In this document: positions 25,616 through 33,165 of the stretch, one piece after another
How the letters are laid out: each line of letters starts with the position of its first letter
Numbering within the stretch: position 1 is the first letter of the stretch
From: Lentzea sp. NBRC 102530
GTDB lineage: Bacteria; Actinomycetota; Actinomycetes; Mycobacteriales; Pseudonocardiaceae
NCBI RefSeq assembly: GCF_030269365.1
Contig: NZ_BSTF01000002.1
Span: 310,001 to 374,000, forward strand
Direction: 5' to 3'
Length of the DNA: 64,000 nt
The notes under the pieces: generated by a model
Databases searched by the model: none
What the model saw: only the letters and a program-made list of their open reading frames with translations
What the model was told of the DNA's origin: nothing
Position numbers and translations under genes: made by a program

Positions 25616-26172
25616 GCCAAGGCCTCCCTCATCGCGATCCGGGCACGCCGGGCCCGCGTCTTGACGGTCCCCTCCGGCACCCCGAGCAACACCGACGTCT
25701 CCCGCACCGACAACCCGTCCAGCACCATCGCCTGCAACACCTGCCGCAACTCGGGAGCGAGCCGCCGCAACGCGTCCCCCACCTCGTCCCCGACGACTCC
25801 GTCCAGCACGGCCTCCTCGGCACCGGGCGTGGAACGCTCCGGAGCCGCCGCCGCAGGAGGTGAGGCGTGATGAGCCCGCCGCCGGAACGCGTCGATCAAC
25901 CGCCGCGCCGCGATCGTCCACAACCACCCGACCGCACTCCCACCGGCGGCCGCGCCGGCGAAGGCGTCCGCCGCCCGCCACACCGCCAGGTAGGTCTCCT
26001 GCAACACCTCGGCGACGACCTGGTCGTCCGCGCACCGCCTGCGCAACCGCACCGTCAACCACGGCGACGTCCGCCGGTACAGCTCCTCGAACGCACGCCG
26101 GTCACCTCGTGCCACGCGGCGCACGAGTTGTTCCTCGTCGAGGTCGGCCGGCTCACCCCGGATGGCTCTCAC
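25612..26172 (-). CDS. ECF-family RNA polymerase sigma factor
   Basis: About 186 residues. Region 2 contains ELYRRTSPWLTVRLRRR and VVAEVLQETYLAVWR; region 4 contains LAPELRQVLQAMVLDGLSVRE and GVPEGTVKTRARRARI. It would direct RNA polymerase to its own operon and other targets once released from the zinc-finger protein encoded next. The start is uncertain: GTG 26172 precedes the conserved region, but GGAG is only one base away; the frame stays open to a TTG at 26235. The Ala/Pro-rich linker between the regions is ordinary for actinomycetes. Confidence 0.87.
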   Translation of the reverse strand: MRAIRGEPADLDEEQLVRRVARGDRRAFEELYRRTSPWLTVRLRRRCADDQVVAEVLQETYLAVWRAADAFAGAAAGGSAVGWLWTIAARRLIDAFRRRAHHASPPAAAAPERSTPGAEEAVLDGVVGDEVGDALRRLAPELRQVLQAMVLDGLSVRETSVLLGVPEGTVKTRARRARIAMREALA

Positions 26173-26359
26173 ACTCCGCAAGACGTCGAGATCGCGGTAG
26201 AGGTTCTCGCACCGGTGTGGCGCGCGCCACAACAAACAGCACTATTGCTTCAGTGTTGACCGAAAAACCTCACCGGGCACCAGCCACGACCAGCCAGATT
26301 CTCGGGCCATGCCCCAGTGCTGCCTGGCCGCCACCTGTCCCAGGTTTCGCTGGTTCGAG

Positions 26360-27505
26360 CTAGTCAGAGGCCGTCGGCAACGCCACCGCCAGCGTCAGCT
26401 CCAGCACCCGCTGCGCCGACCCCAGGTCCGGGAACAGGTCGCGGAGCTGCTGCATCCGGTACCGCACCGTCTGCGGGTGCACGAACAACGTCGCCGCCAC
26501 CTCCTCCCGCCGCCCGTGGTGCAGCAACCAGGCCCGCAACGTCTCCTCCAGCTTCCGGGAGGTCGCGACCGGCAGCTCGAGCAACGGAGCGAGCGCCCGC
26601 GCCCGCAGGTCCGCGTAGGCGTCCGGGTCGGCGCTGAGCACCAGAGACGCGAGGTGTTCCTCGGTGTCGCGGATGTCGGGGGACAAGGAGCGCGCGCGTA
26701 CGGCCCGTGCGTAAGAAGCGGAGGCACGCATCCATGGACGTGCCGGACCGACCACGGCTGTACGGCCGATGAGCTGCCGCAAGAGGTGGGAGCGGTCGGC
26801 TTCCGGCACGAGCAGCACGCCGGTGGAGTCGGGCAGGTCGTCGAGCACCAGGGTGCTGGGGTCGAGCAGGCGGTAGGCGGGGCGTGCCTGGGCCGCGGGC
26901 AGCAGCACGACGGTCAGCGTCGACGGCGGTTGCCACGCGGCCCGTCCGGCGTCGGCCAGCAGCACCTCGGCGCTGGCGCCGGCGAGCAGGTCTCGGGCGA
27001 GTTGTTCGAGGTGGCGCTCGTGGGCCATGCCCCGGGCGGCCAGTTCGTCGGCGTGACCCGCGGCGCTGGCGGCGGACAGTTCGTCGATGTAGGCGAACGT
27101 CAGCTCGGCGAACTTCGCCACCTCGGCGGCGGGCAGGCCTGCGGGAACGGCCCCGGCGGCGAGGCCTCGCCAGGCCACGCGGGCACCCACGCGGTAGGCG
27201 CTGAGCAGCGCGTCCATCGAGCGGCCGTCGCGCACCTCGCCCCGGCCCAGTTCGTAGGCGGCGTCGGACGCGTCGCCGCCGCCGCCTGTGCCGCCGGCGA
27301 GGTCCAAGTAGTGTCCTAGCGCCGTGCGAACCGCACGGCGGATGGTGCCACCCATGCGTCCGGAGAGTGCGTTGGCGTAGCTCGGCACCTCGGCGATGAT
27401 GGCGCGGACCACCTCGTCGGCGGTCGTCTTCAGCACCGCGCGCAACGCGGTGACGGTCTTCTCATCGAGGGCGAGTTCGGTGGCTCGCCGCATTGCGTGC
27501 GTCAC
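26360..27505 (-). CDS. PucR/CdaR-type helix-turn-helix regulator
   Basis: 381 residues. The N-terminal two thirds are helical and similar to RsbT co-antagonist/GGDEF-like sensor parts of PucR proteins; the C-terminal HTH_30 domain (about 320-375) has KLEETLRAWLLHHGRREEVA, LFVHPQTVRYRMQQLRDLFP. The GTG at 27505 has AGGGA seven bases upstream, better than the ATG at 27493. It is divergent from the ferredoxin reductase-desaturase pair and probably controls it, perhaps through the palindromes in the shared promoter region. Confidence 0.85.
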   Translation of the reverse strand: MTHAMRRATELALDEKTVTALRAVLKTTADEVVRAIIAEVPSYANALSGRMGGTIRRAVRTALGHYLDLAGGTGGGGDASDAAYELGRGEVRDGRSMDALLSAYRVGARVAWRGLAAGAVPAGLPAAEVAKFAELTFAYIDELSAASAAGHADELAARGMAHERHLEQLARDLLAGASAEVLLADAGRAAWQPPSTLTVVLLPAAQARPAYRLLDPSTLVLDDLPDSTGVLLVPEADRSHLLRQLIGRTAVVGPARPWMRASASYARAVRARSLSPDIRDTEEHLASLVLSADPDAYADLRARALAPLLELPVATSRKLEETLRAWLLHHGRREEVAATLFVHPQTVRYRMQQLRDLFPDLGSAQRVLELTLAVALPTASD

Positions 27506-27508
27506 GAT

Positions 27509-27576
27509 TTGTTCCCTGCGAACAATCCGGCCCGGCAGATTCACGTCCTACGGACAGGACTTTACGCCCTAGGGCG
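27509..27576. promoter_or_regulatory. Palindrome cluster in the divergent PucR / ferredoxin-reductase promoter region
   Basis: Three dyads lie within 68 bases: TTGTTC-N5-GAACAA (27509-27525), GTCCT-N6-AGGAC (27545-27560) and the perfect 12-mer CGCCCTAGGGCG (27565-27576). They sit between the divergent starts at 27505 and 27592 and are good candidates for autoregulation and control of the desaturase operon. Confidence 0.45.
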
Positions 27577-27591
27577 CATCAAGCTGGAGTC

Positions 27592-28659
27592 ATGACGAGT
27601 GCCGCCCTCCGCAGCAGGGCGTGGAAACTGCTTGAGCTGGTCACGACGCCACTGCTGCCGTCCGACTACCTCGACCTGGTCAGCCCCCTCCGAGCAGGCG
27701 CTGACCTGCGCGGCCGCATCGAGGCCGTGCACCGCGAGACAGCCGATGCCGCGACCATCGTGATCCGGCCCGGCAAGGGCTGGCGCGGTCACGTCGCAGG
27801 TCAGTACATCCGCATCGGGATCGACGTCGACGGCGTGCGCCTGTGGCGCGCGTACTCGGTGACGTCGCCGACGAACCGCGCCGACGGCCGCATCACCATC
27901 ACGGTGAAGGCCATCCCCGGCGGCAAGGTCAGCAACCACCTGGTCCGCCACGCGAAGCCCGGCACGATCATCCAGCTCGACCAGGCGACCGGCGAGTTCG
28001 TGCTGCCCGCGACGAAACCGGCGAAGGTGCTGTACCTGACCGCCGGCAGCGGCATCACGCCCGCCATGGGCATGCTGCGCGACGCGAAGCTCACCGACGT
28101 CGTGATGGTGCACTCCGCGCCGCGCAAGGAAGACGTGATCTTCCGCAACGACCTGCACGACCTGGTCGCGGACAAGTCGCTGACGCTGGTCGAGCTGCAC
28201 ACCGACACCGACGGCATGCTCGACGTCGCCGAACTGCACCGGCTGGTCCCGGACTGGGCCGAGCGCGAGACGTGGGCGTGCGGCCCGACCGGCCTGCTCG
28301 ACGCCGCCGAGGCCCACTGGGCCGAGCACGGCATCGCCGAGAAACTGCACACCGAGCGCTTCCGCCCGACCGTCGTCGTGGCGGGCGAGGGCGGCGAGGT
28401 CACGTTCGGCAAGACCGGCAAGACCGTCGCCGCGGACGGTGCCACGCCGTTGCTGAACGTCGGCGAGGAAGCGGGCGTGCTGATGCCGTCCGGCTGCCGC
28501 ATGGGCATCTGCTTCGGCTGCGTGACGCCGCTGAAGTCCGGCGCGGTGAGAGACCTGCGCACCGGCGAGATCACCCAGGCCGAGGACAGCCCCACGGCTC
28601 ACGTGCTCGTCCAGACCTGCGTGTCCGCCGCGGCGGGCCCTTGCGAACTCGAACGCTGA
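27592..28659 (+). CDS. Ferredoxin reductase with C-terminal [2Fe-2S] domain, electron donor to desaturase
   Basis: 355 residues. An FAD-binding domain (RAYSVTSPTN, about 95-105) and NAD(P)-binding domain (LTAGSGITPAMGML, WACGPTGLLD) are followed by a plant-type ferredoxin domain with CRMGICFGC and a fourth Cys near VQTCVSAAAG. This is the architecture of the reductases that feed membrane acyl-CoA desaturases in mycobacteria and relatives. The ATG at 27592 follows GGAG. The desaturase gene lies 69 bases downstream, so they form one functional unit. Confidence 0.9.
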   Translation: MTSAALRSRAWKLLELVTTPLLPSDYLDLVSPLRAGADLRGRIEAVHRETADAATIVIRPGKGWRGHVAGQYIRIGIDVDGVRLWRAYSVTSPTNRADGRITITVKAIPGGKVSNHLVRHAKPGTIIQLDQATGEFVLPATKPAKVLYLTAGSGITPAMGMLRDAKLTDVVMVHSAPRKEDVIFRNDLHDLVADKSLTLVELHTDTDGMLDVAELHRLVPDWAERETWACGPTGLLDAAEAHWAEHGIAEKLHTERFRPTVVVAGEGGEVTFGKTGKTVAADGATPLLNVGEEAGVLMPSGCRMGICFGCVTPLKSGAVRDLRTGEITQAEDSPTAHVLVQTCVSAAAGPCELER

Positions 28660-28728
28660 CCCACCCCACACTTCCTCCCCCCGCGAAGTGGCCCGTCCCC
28701 CAGCCACTGTCCCCGGAAAGCGAGATTC

Positions 28729-29847
28729 ATGACCGCCATCGACCCCACCGCGCACCTCACCGCAGAGCAGATCGAGGAACTGGGCCGCGAGCTCGACGCG
28801 ATCCGCGACGAGATCATCGCGAGCCGTGGTGAGAAGGACGCCGCCTACATCCGCAAGGTCATCTCGGCGCAGCGCAAGCTGGAGCTGACCAGCCGCGGCA
28901 TCCTGCTGTTCTCGTTCTTCCCGCCGGCGTGGATCATCGGCACGGCCGGTCTGTCCGTCGCGAAGATCATGGACAACATGGAGATCGGGCACAACATCCT
29001 GCACGGCCAGTGGGACTGGATGCGCGACCCGAAGATCCACTCGACCACCTGGGAGTGGGACCACGTCTCGCCCGCCGACCAGTGGAAGCACTCGCACAAC
29101 GAGCTCCACCACACGTACACCAACGTGATCGGCAAGGACAACGACCTCGGCTACGGCATCATGCGCGTGGACGAGGACCAGAAGTGGCACCCGATCCACC
29201 TCGGCCAGCCCGTCTGGAACTTCATCAACGCCTGCTTCTTCGAGTACGGCATCGCCGCCTACGACCTCGAACTGGGCAAGAACCTCCACAAGCGCCGCCG
29301 CAAGAACCCGGAGTTCCGCGCCCGCGCCAAGGCCGTCGGCCGCAAGATCCGCAAGCAGGTCCTCAAGGACTACGTGATCCACCCGCTCCTGTCGGGCCCG
29401 TCGTTCCTCACGACCCTCGCGGCGACCTTCACCGCGAACCTGATCCGCAACCTCTGGTCCCACTCCGTCATCATGTGCGGCCACTTCCCGGAGGGCGTCC
29501 AGGTCTTCGAGCGCCGTTCGATCAAGGGCGAGACCCGCGGCCAGTGGTACCTGCGCCAGATGATGGGTTCGGCGAACATCAGCGGCAGCAAGGCCATGCA
29601 CTTCATGACCGGCAACCTGTCGCACCAGATCGAGCACCACCTGTTCCCGGACCTGCCGAGCAACCGCTACGCCGAGGTCGCCGTGAAGGTGCGCGCGCTC
29701 TTCGAGAAGTACGAGCTGGAGTACGTGACCGGCCCGCTGCCGAAGCAGGTGTTCTCGGCGTGGCGCAAGGTGTTCCGCCTGTCGCTGCCGAACAAGAAGC
29801 CGAAGGTCAAGACCCCGGACCGCGAGAAGGAACTGGTCGCGGCCTGA
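28729..29847 (+). CDS. Membrane fatty acid (acyl-CoA) desaturase
   Basis: 372 residues with the three di-iron histidine boxes: GHNILHG (His88, His92), HSHNELHH (His121-His128) and HQIEHH (His299-His304). Hydrophobic segments flank the boxes. It inserts a double bond in an acyl chain with O2 and electrons from the reductase encoded upstream. It resembles DesA3/delta-9-type enzymes of actinomycetes. The extended N-terminal helix (about 1-45) rich in Glu and Arg is unremarkable. A strong hairpin terminator follows. Confidence 0.92.
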   Translation: MTAIDPTAHLTAEQIEELGRELDAIRDEIIASRGEKDAAYIRKVISAQRKLELTSRGILLFSFFPPAWIIGTAGLSVAKIMDNMEIGHNILHGQWDWMRDPKIHSTTWEWDHVSPADQWKHSHNELHHTYTNVIGKDNDLGYGIMRVDEDQKWHPIHLGQPVWNFINACFFEYGIAAYDLELGKNLHKRRRKNPEFRARAKAVGRKIRKQVLKDYVIHPLLSGPSFLTTLAATFTANLIRNLWSHSVIMCGHFPEGVQVFERRSIKGETRGQWYLRQMMGSANISGSKAMHFMTGNLSHQIEHHLFPDLPSNRYAEVAVKVRALFEKYELEYVTGPLPKQVFSAWRKVFRLSLPNKKPKVKTPDREKELVAA

Positions 29848-29871
29848 CCACGACGAGTCCGACAGCAAGCT

Positions 29872-29905
29872 GACGCAGGGGTCCCGGCAACGGGACCCCT
29901 GCGTC
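29872..29905 (+). terminator. Strong hairpin terminator after the desaturase gene
   Basis: A perfect 15-bp stem (GACGCAGGGGTCCCG at 29872-29886 with its complement at 29891-29905) with a GCAA loop, 24 bases after the stop. No T-run follows, as is common in actinomycetes. Confidence 0.8.
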
Positions 29906-30020
29906 GTTCCTCCACCCCGACCGCAGTCGCCAACTCGGGCCGACCACCGTCTTGGCCAGGCGCGCGGTGCCAACCGGACAGCCGTCAACGCAACCCAGCC
30001 ACTTCCGAGGCCTGGCACGC

Positions 30021-30097
30021 GAGGGCGAGCCCGAATGGGCTGCTTCCCACCACCGAGCCGGTTCCCCCTGCCTTGGCGATTGGGGCTTTACCTTGAG
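30021..30097 (-). repeat. Dispersed intergenic repeat, copy A
   Basis: Read on the minus strand it starts CTCAAGGTAAAGCCCCAATC and ends near CATTCGGGCTCGCC. About 85% of bases, by eye, match copy B at 41261-41333, 11 kb away, with one one-base gap. It is non-coding and bounded by no visible transposase. Confidence 0.7.
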
Positions 30098-30202
30098 GGG
30101 GCGGGGTGCCGGACCTGTCCGGTTCGGCCGGGGTGCTTCCATCCCCGGCTTGTGAGGCCGCGAACGCGCCCCGCCAGAGGCTCAAGGTCAAGCCCCAATC
30201 GC
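30076..30202. repeat. 22-bp inverted repeat around an 83-base loop
   Basis: The 22 bases at 30076-30097 (GCGATTGGGGCTTTACCTTG...) are the reverse complement of 30181-30202 with one mismatch. The left arm is part of dispersed repeat copy A, so the right arm is a third, partial copy in the opposite direction. Confidence 0.65.
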
Positions 30203-30422
30203 ACCCCGCACGTCCGAACCGACCTACGCGTCCATCCTCGCAAGGCGACCCAACCCGAGGGACGCAACCAACCCCGCTGGAACCGGAACCACTCGCACCC
30301 CAGCCAGAACCGGAACCAAAACAGATCTTTCGGCCGTACCGGCACCCACCCGAAACCCGGTGAGATCCGTAAGTGAGGGCCCGAACCCCTGCAGCTACAA
30401 CGGGCCCTCCAACGGAGGAACC

Positions 30423-32198
30423 ATGCGAAAGGCCTACCTGGTCGCGGCCACCCTGCTGACAGCCGCGACCGTGTACACCCCTGTCCAGACGGCGCAGGCC
30501 GCAGCGGCCGCGATCACCGAGACGGTCTACGTAGAATCCACAATCGACAGTGACGCCGACGGCAGGCTGGACCGCATCGCCGCGGACGTCATGCGCCCGG
30601 ACACCGCCGAGCGCGTCCCGATCGTCATGGAGGCCAGCCCCTACTACGGCCTGGGTGCGGCGAAAGCCGAGTCCATGACCGTCCCGAGAGGCTTCGGCCG
30701 CTGGTACGACGAGTACTTCGTGCCCCGCGGGTACGCGGTCGTGGAGATGGAGATGCAAGGCACCTCCCGCTCCACCGGTTGCCCCACCACCGGTGGCCCG
30801 GAGGACACCGCGAGCGTCAAGGCCGTGGTCGACTGGCTGAACGGCAGGGCCAAGGCGTTCTACGCCGACGGTCGTGAGGCCAAGGCCACCTGGAGCACCG
30901 GCAACGTGGGCATGCTCGGCGTCTCCTACAACGGCACGCTCCCGAACGCCGCCGCGGCGGCCAACATCCCCGGCGTCAAGACGATCGTCCCGATCGCCGC
31001 GATCTCCAGCTGGTACGAGTACGCACGCGACCAGGGGATCGGGTACAAGGGCTGGGAGTCGAACTATCCGACGTTCCTCGCCAACTACGTCGTGAGCGCG
31101 TCCCAGAAGGCCAAGTGCAAGCCGGTCTTCGACAAGCTGACGGCGCAGGACGGCGACGAGTCGTGGGACTACACGCAGTTCTGGAAGGCGCGCGACTACC
31201 GGCCGGGTGCGCAGAACACGACCGCCTCGGTGTTCGTCGTGCACGGGCAGGCGGACTGGAACGTCAAGCCGTCCCAGTTCGGCCGCTGGTGGAAGGAGCT
31301 CCAGGACCGGAACGTGCCGCGCAAGATCTGGCTGCACCGCGGCGGTCACCTCGACCCGATCTCGTTCCGGCAGGCCGAGTGGCAGCGCGTCATGGGGCTG
31401 TGGATGGACCACTGGCTCAAGGGCGCGAACAACGGGATCATGAGCGAGCCCGTGGCCGACGTGCAGAAGCCCGACGGCAGCTGGGAGCAGGCGGCGAGCT
31501 GGCCGCGGCCGAACACGCAGGACACCACGCTGTACTTCGGTCCGGCGGCGAACGGGATGTCCGGCTCGCTCACCACGACCCCGGTCACGAGCGGCACGCA
31601 ACGCCTGGGGGACAACGCGAACCTCAGCGAGTCGCTCATGATGGCCAACCCGGAGACGGCCGACTCGCGCCGCCTCGCCTACGTGACGGCACCGCTCACC
31701 AAGGACGCTCGCCTGAGCGGTGAGGTCCGGGTGACGGCGCGGATCGCCTCGAACCGGGCGTCGACGCCGCTCACGGCGTTGCTGGTGGACTACGGGCCGA
31801 CCAGTCAGGCGGTGCTGAGCGAACGCAGCCCGCTGCAGCTGTCGACCGAGACGTGCGCGAAGAACGACCTGAAGAACCGCACCGGCTGCGCCAAACCACC
31901 GGAGGTCTCGATCCAGGCGGTCAGCGCGACGATGCTGACCAAGGGCGCCATCGACACCAAGAACAGGTCGTCGCTGGAGTCCGCGACCCCGTTGCCCACC
32001 AACGGAACCACCGTGGACGTCACCTGGAAGCTGCACGCGCGGGACGCGATGGTCCCGGCCGGGCACCGGATCGGCATCGTGCTCGTCACCAACCACAGCG
32101 GGTACATCGCGACCGACACCGGCGCGAGCGGCATCGCGCTGAACGTGTCGCTGGGTGTCAGCAAGGTGGTGCTGCCGATCGTCGGCGGCGCGATCTGA
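30423..32198 (+). CDS. Secreted X-Pro dipeptidyl-peptidase / CocE-NonD family hydrolase
   Basis: 591 residues with a signal peptide ending near QAAAAA. The alpha/beta hydrolase domain has the nucleophile motif GVSYNG (Ser168), Asp in HGQADWNVKPSQ and His in HRGGHLDP; a C-terminal beta-jelly-roll domain (about 400-591) completes the CocE/PepX architecture. It probably removes X-Pro dipeptides or hydrolyses esters outside the cell. The ATG at 30423 has GGAGG six bases upstream. A hairpin follows the stop. Confidence 0.88.
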   Translation: MRKAYLVAATLLTAATVYTPVQTAQAAAAAITETVYVESTIDSDADGRLDRIAADVMRPDTAERVPIVMEASPYYGLGAAKAESMTVPRGFGRWYDEYFVPRGYAVVEMEMQGTSRSTGCPTTGGPEDTASVKAVVDWLNGRAKAFYADGREAKATWSTGNVGMLGVSYNGTLPNAAAAANIPGVKTIVPIAAISSWYEYARDQGIGYKGWESNYPTFLANYVVSASQKAKCKPVFDKLTAQDGDESWDYTQFWKARDYRPGAQNTTASVFVVHGQADWNVKPSQFGRWWKELQDRNVPRKIWLHRGGHLDPISFRQAEWQRVMGLWMDHWLKGANNGIMSEPVADVQKPDGSWEQAASWPRPNTQDTTLYFGPAANGMSGSLTTTPVTSGTQRLGDNANLSESLMMANPETADSRRLAYVTAPLTKDARLSGEVRVTARIASNRASTPLTALLVDYGPTSQAVLSERSPLQLSTETCAKNDLKNRTGCAKPPEVSIQAVSATMLTKGAIDTKNRSSLESATPLPTNGTTVDVTWKLHARDAMVPAGHRIGIVLVTNHSGYIATDTGASGIALNVSLGVSKVVLPIVGGAI

Positions 32199-32216
32199 TC
32201 GGCAGCTGATCGTCCG

Positions 32217-32253
32217 GGGCCCTGTGTGCCGGAAACGCCGGTGCACAGGGCCC
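32217..32253 (+). terminator. Hairpin terminator after the X-Pro peptidase gene
   Basis: GGGCCCTGTGTGCCGG (32217-32232) pairs with CCGGTGCACAGGGCCC (32238-32253) almost perfectly (one T-T mismatch) around a short AAACG loop. It lies between the peptidase stop and the lgt start. Confidence 0.7.
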
Positions 32254-32274
32254 GTTCCCGTTAGCGTGCGACGA

Positions 32275-33165
32275 ATGCTCCTCGCGGCCATTCCCAGTCC
32301 TACCCGGGGTGTCTGGCACCTCGGGCCCGTGCCGATCCGCGCCTACGCGTTCTGCATCATCGCGGGCATCCTCGTCGCGGCCTGGCTGACCGAACGCCGG
32401 TACGTGCGGCGCGGCGGAAAACCCGGTGTCATCAACCAGATCGCGACCTGGGGCGTGCCGTTCGGCATCGTCGGCGCGCGGCTGTACCACGTCGCCACGT
32501 CCTGGCAGCCCTACTTCGGACCGAACGGCGACCCGCTCAAGGCCCTGTACATCTGGGAAGGCGGCATGGGCGTGTGGGGCGCGATCGCGTTCGGCGCACT
32601 GGGTGCGTGGATCGGCGCGCGACGGGCCGGCGTGACGTTGCCCCCGCTGGCGGACGCGGCCGCGCCGGGAATCGCGCTGGCGCAGGGGATCGGCCGGCTC
32701 GGCAACTGGTTCAACAACGAGGTCTACGGCGGCCCGACGGACCTGCCGTGGGCGCTCACCGTCCACGAGTGGGACCAGGCCGCCGGCAGAGCGGTGATCG
32801 GGGCGGACGGGCTGCCGGTCGTGCTCGGCACGTTCCACCCGGCGTTCCTCTACGAACTGCTGTGGACCTTCGGCGTCGCGGCCGTCGTGATCTGGGCCGA
32901 CCGGAGGTTCCGGCTCGGCCACGGGCGGGCGTTCGGGCTGTACGTGGCGCTCTACACGCTGGGCCGCCTGTGGATCGAGGCGCTGCGGATCGACGACGCC
33001 AACACGGTCCTGGGGCTGCGCCTCAACATCTGGACGTCGCTGCTCGTGGGGCTGGGCGCCGCCGCGCTGACGCTGTGGTCGGCACGGCGGCACCCGGGTC
33101 GGGAGGACCTCAGCTCAGCTTCGGAGCCGAGTTGTACGCCTCGACGAGCAGGCGGGGACGGCTGA
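32275..33165 (+). CDS. lgt: Prolipoprotein diacylglyceryl transferase
   Basis: 296 residues, about seven helices. It transfers diacylglycerol from phosphatidylglycerol to the lipobox Cys of prelipoproteins in the membrane. The Lgt signature GRLGNWFNNEVYGGPT is intact, as are the N-terminal YAFCIIAGI helix and the GARLYHV segment. The ATG at 32275 (MLLAAIPSP) gives the usual N-terminus. The C-terminal tail (about 275-296) overlaps the convergent GH2 gene by 56 bases and is hydrophilic. It is the second gene downstream of a terminator and not near lsp, which is common in actinomycetes, where a second lgt copy may exist. Confidence 0.92.
   Translation: MLLAAIPSPTRGVWHLGPVPIRAYAFCIIAGILVAAWLTERRYVRRGGKPGVINQIATWGVPFGIVGARLYHVATSWQPYFGPNGDPLKALYIWEGGMGVWGAIAFGALGAWIGARRAGVTLPPLADAAAPGIALAQGIGRLGNWFNNEVYGGPTDLPWALTVHEWDQAAGRAVIGADGLPVVLGTFHPAFLYELLWTFGVAAVVIWADRRFRLGHGRAFGLYVALYTLGRLWIEALRIDDANTVLGLRLNIWTSLLVGLGAAALTLWSARRHPGREDLSSASEPSCTPRRAGGDG

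Larger units (their letters stand above)
29848..30422. other. 575-base intergenic region with terminator and repeat element
   Basis: No supportable gene. It contains the desaturase terminator hairpin, a copy of a dispersed repeat (30021-30097) and a large inverted repeat (30076-30202). The last 20 bases before 30423 carry a GGAGG ribosome-binding site. Long open frames across it look like composition artefacts (Arg/Pro/Gly-rich, no start signals). Confidence 0.6.

Noticed and set aside
26253..26260. TTGACC as a plus-strand promoter
   Set aside because: No gene follows on the plus strand before the PucR gene, which is on the minus strand, and no -10 is at the right distance.
29985..32291. A 768-codon open frame opposite the X-Pro peptidase and its leader
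   Set aside because: Antisense to a well-supported secreted peptidase and crosses repeats; no domain seen.
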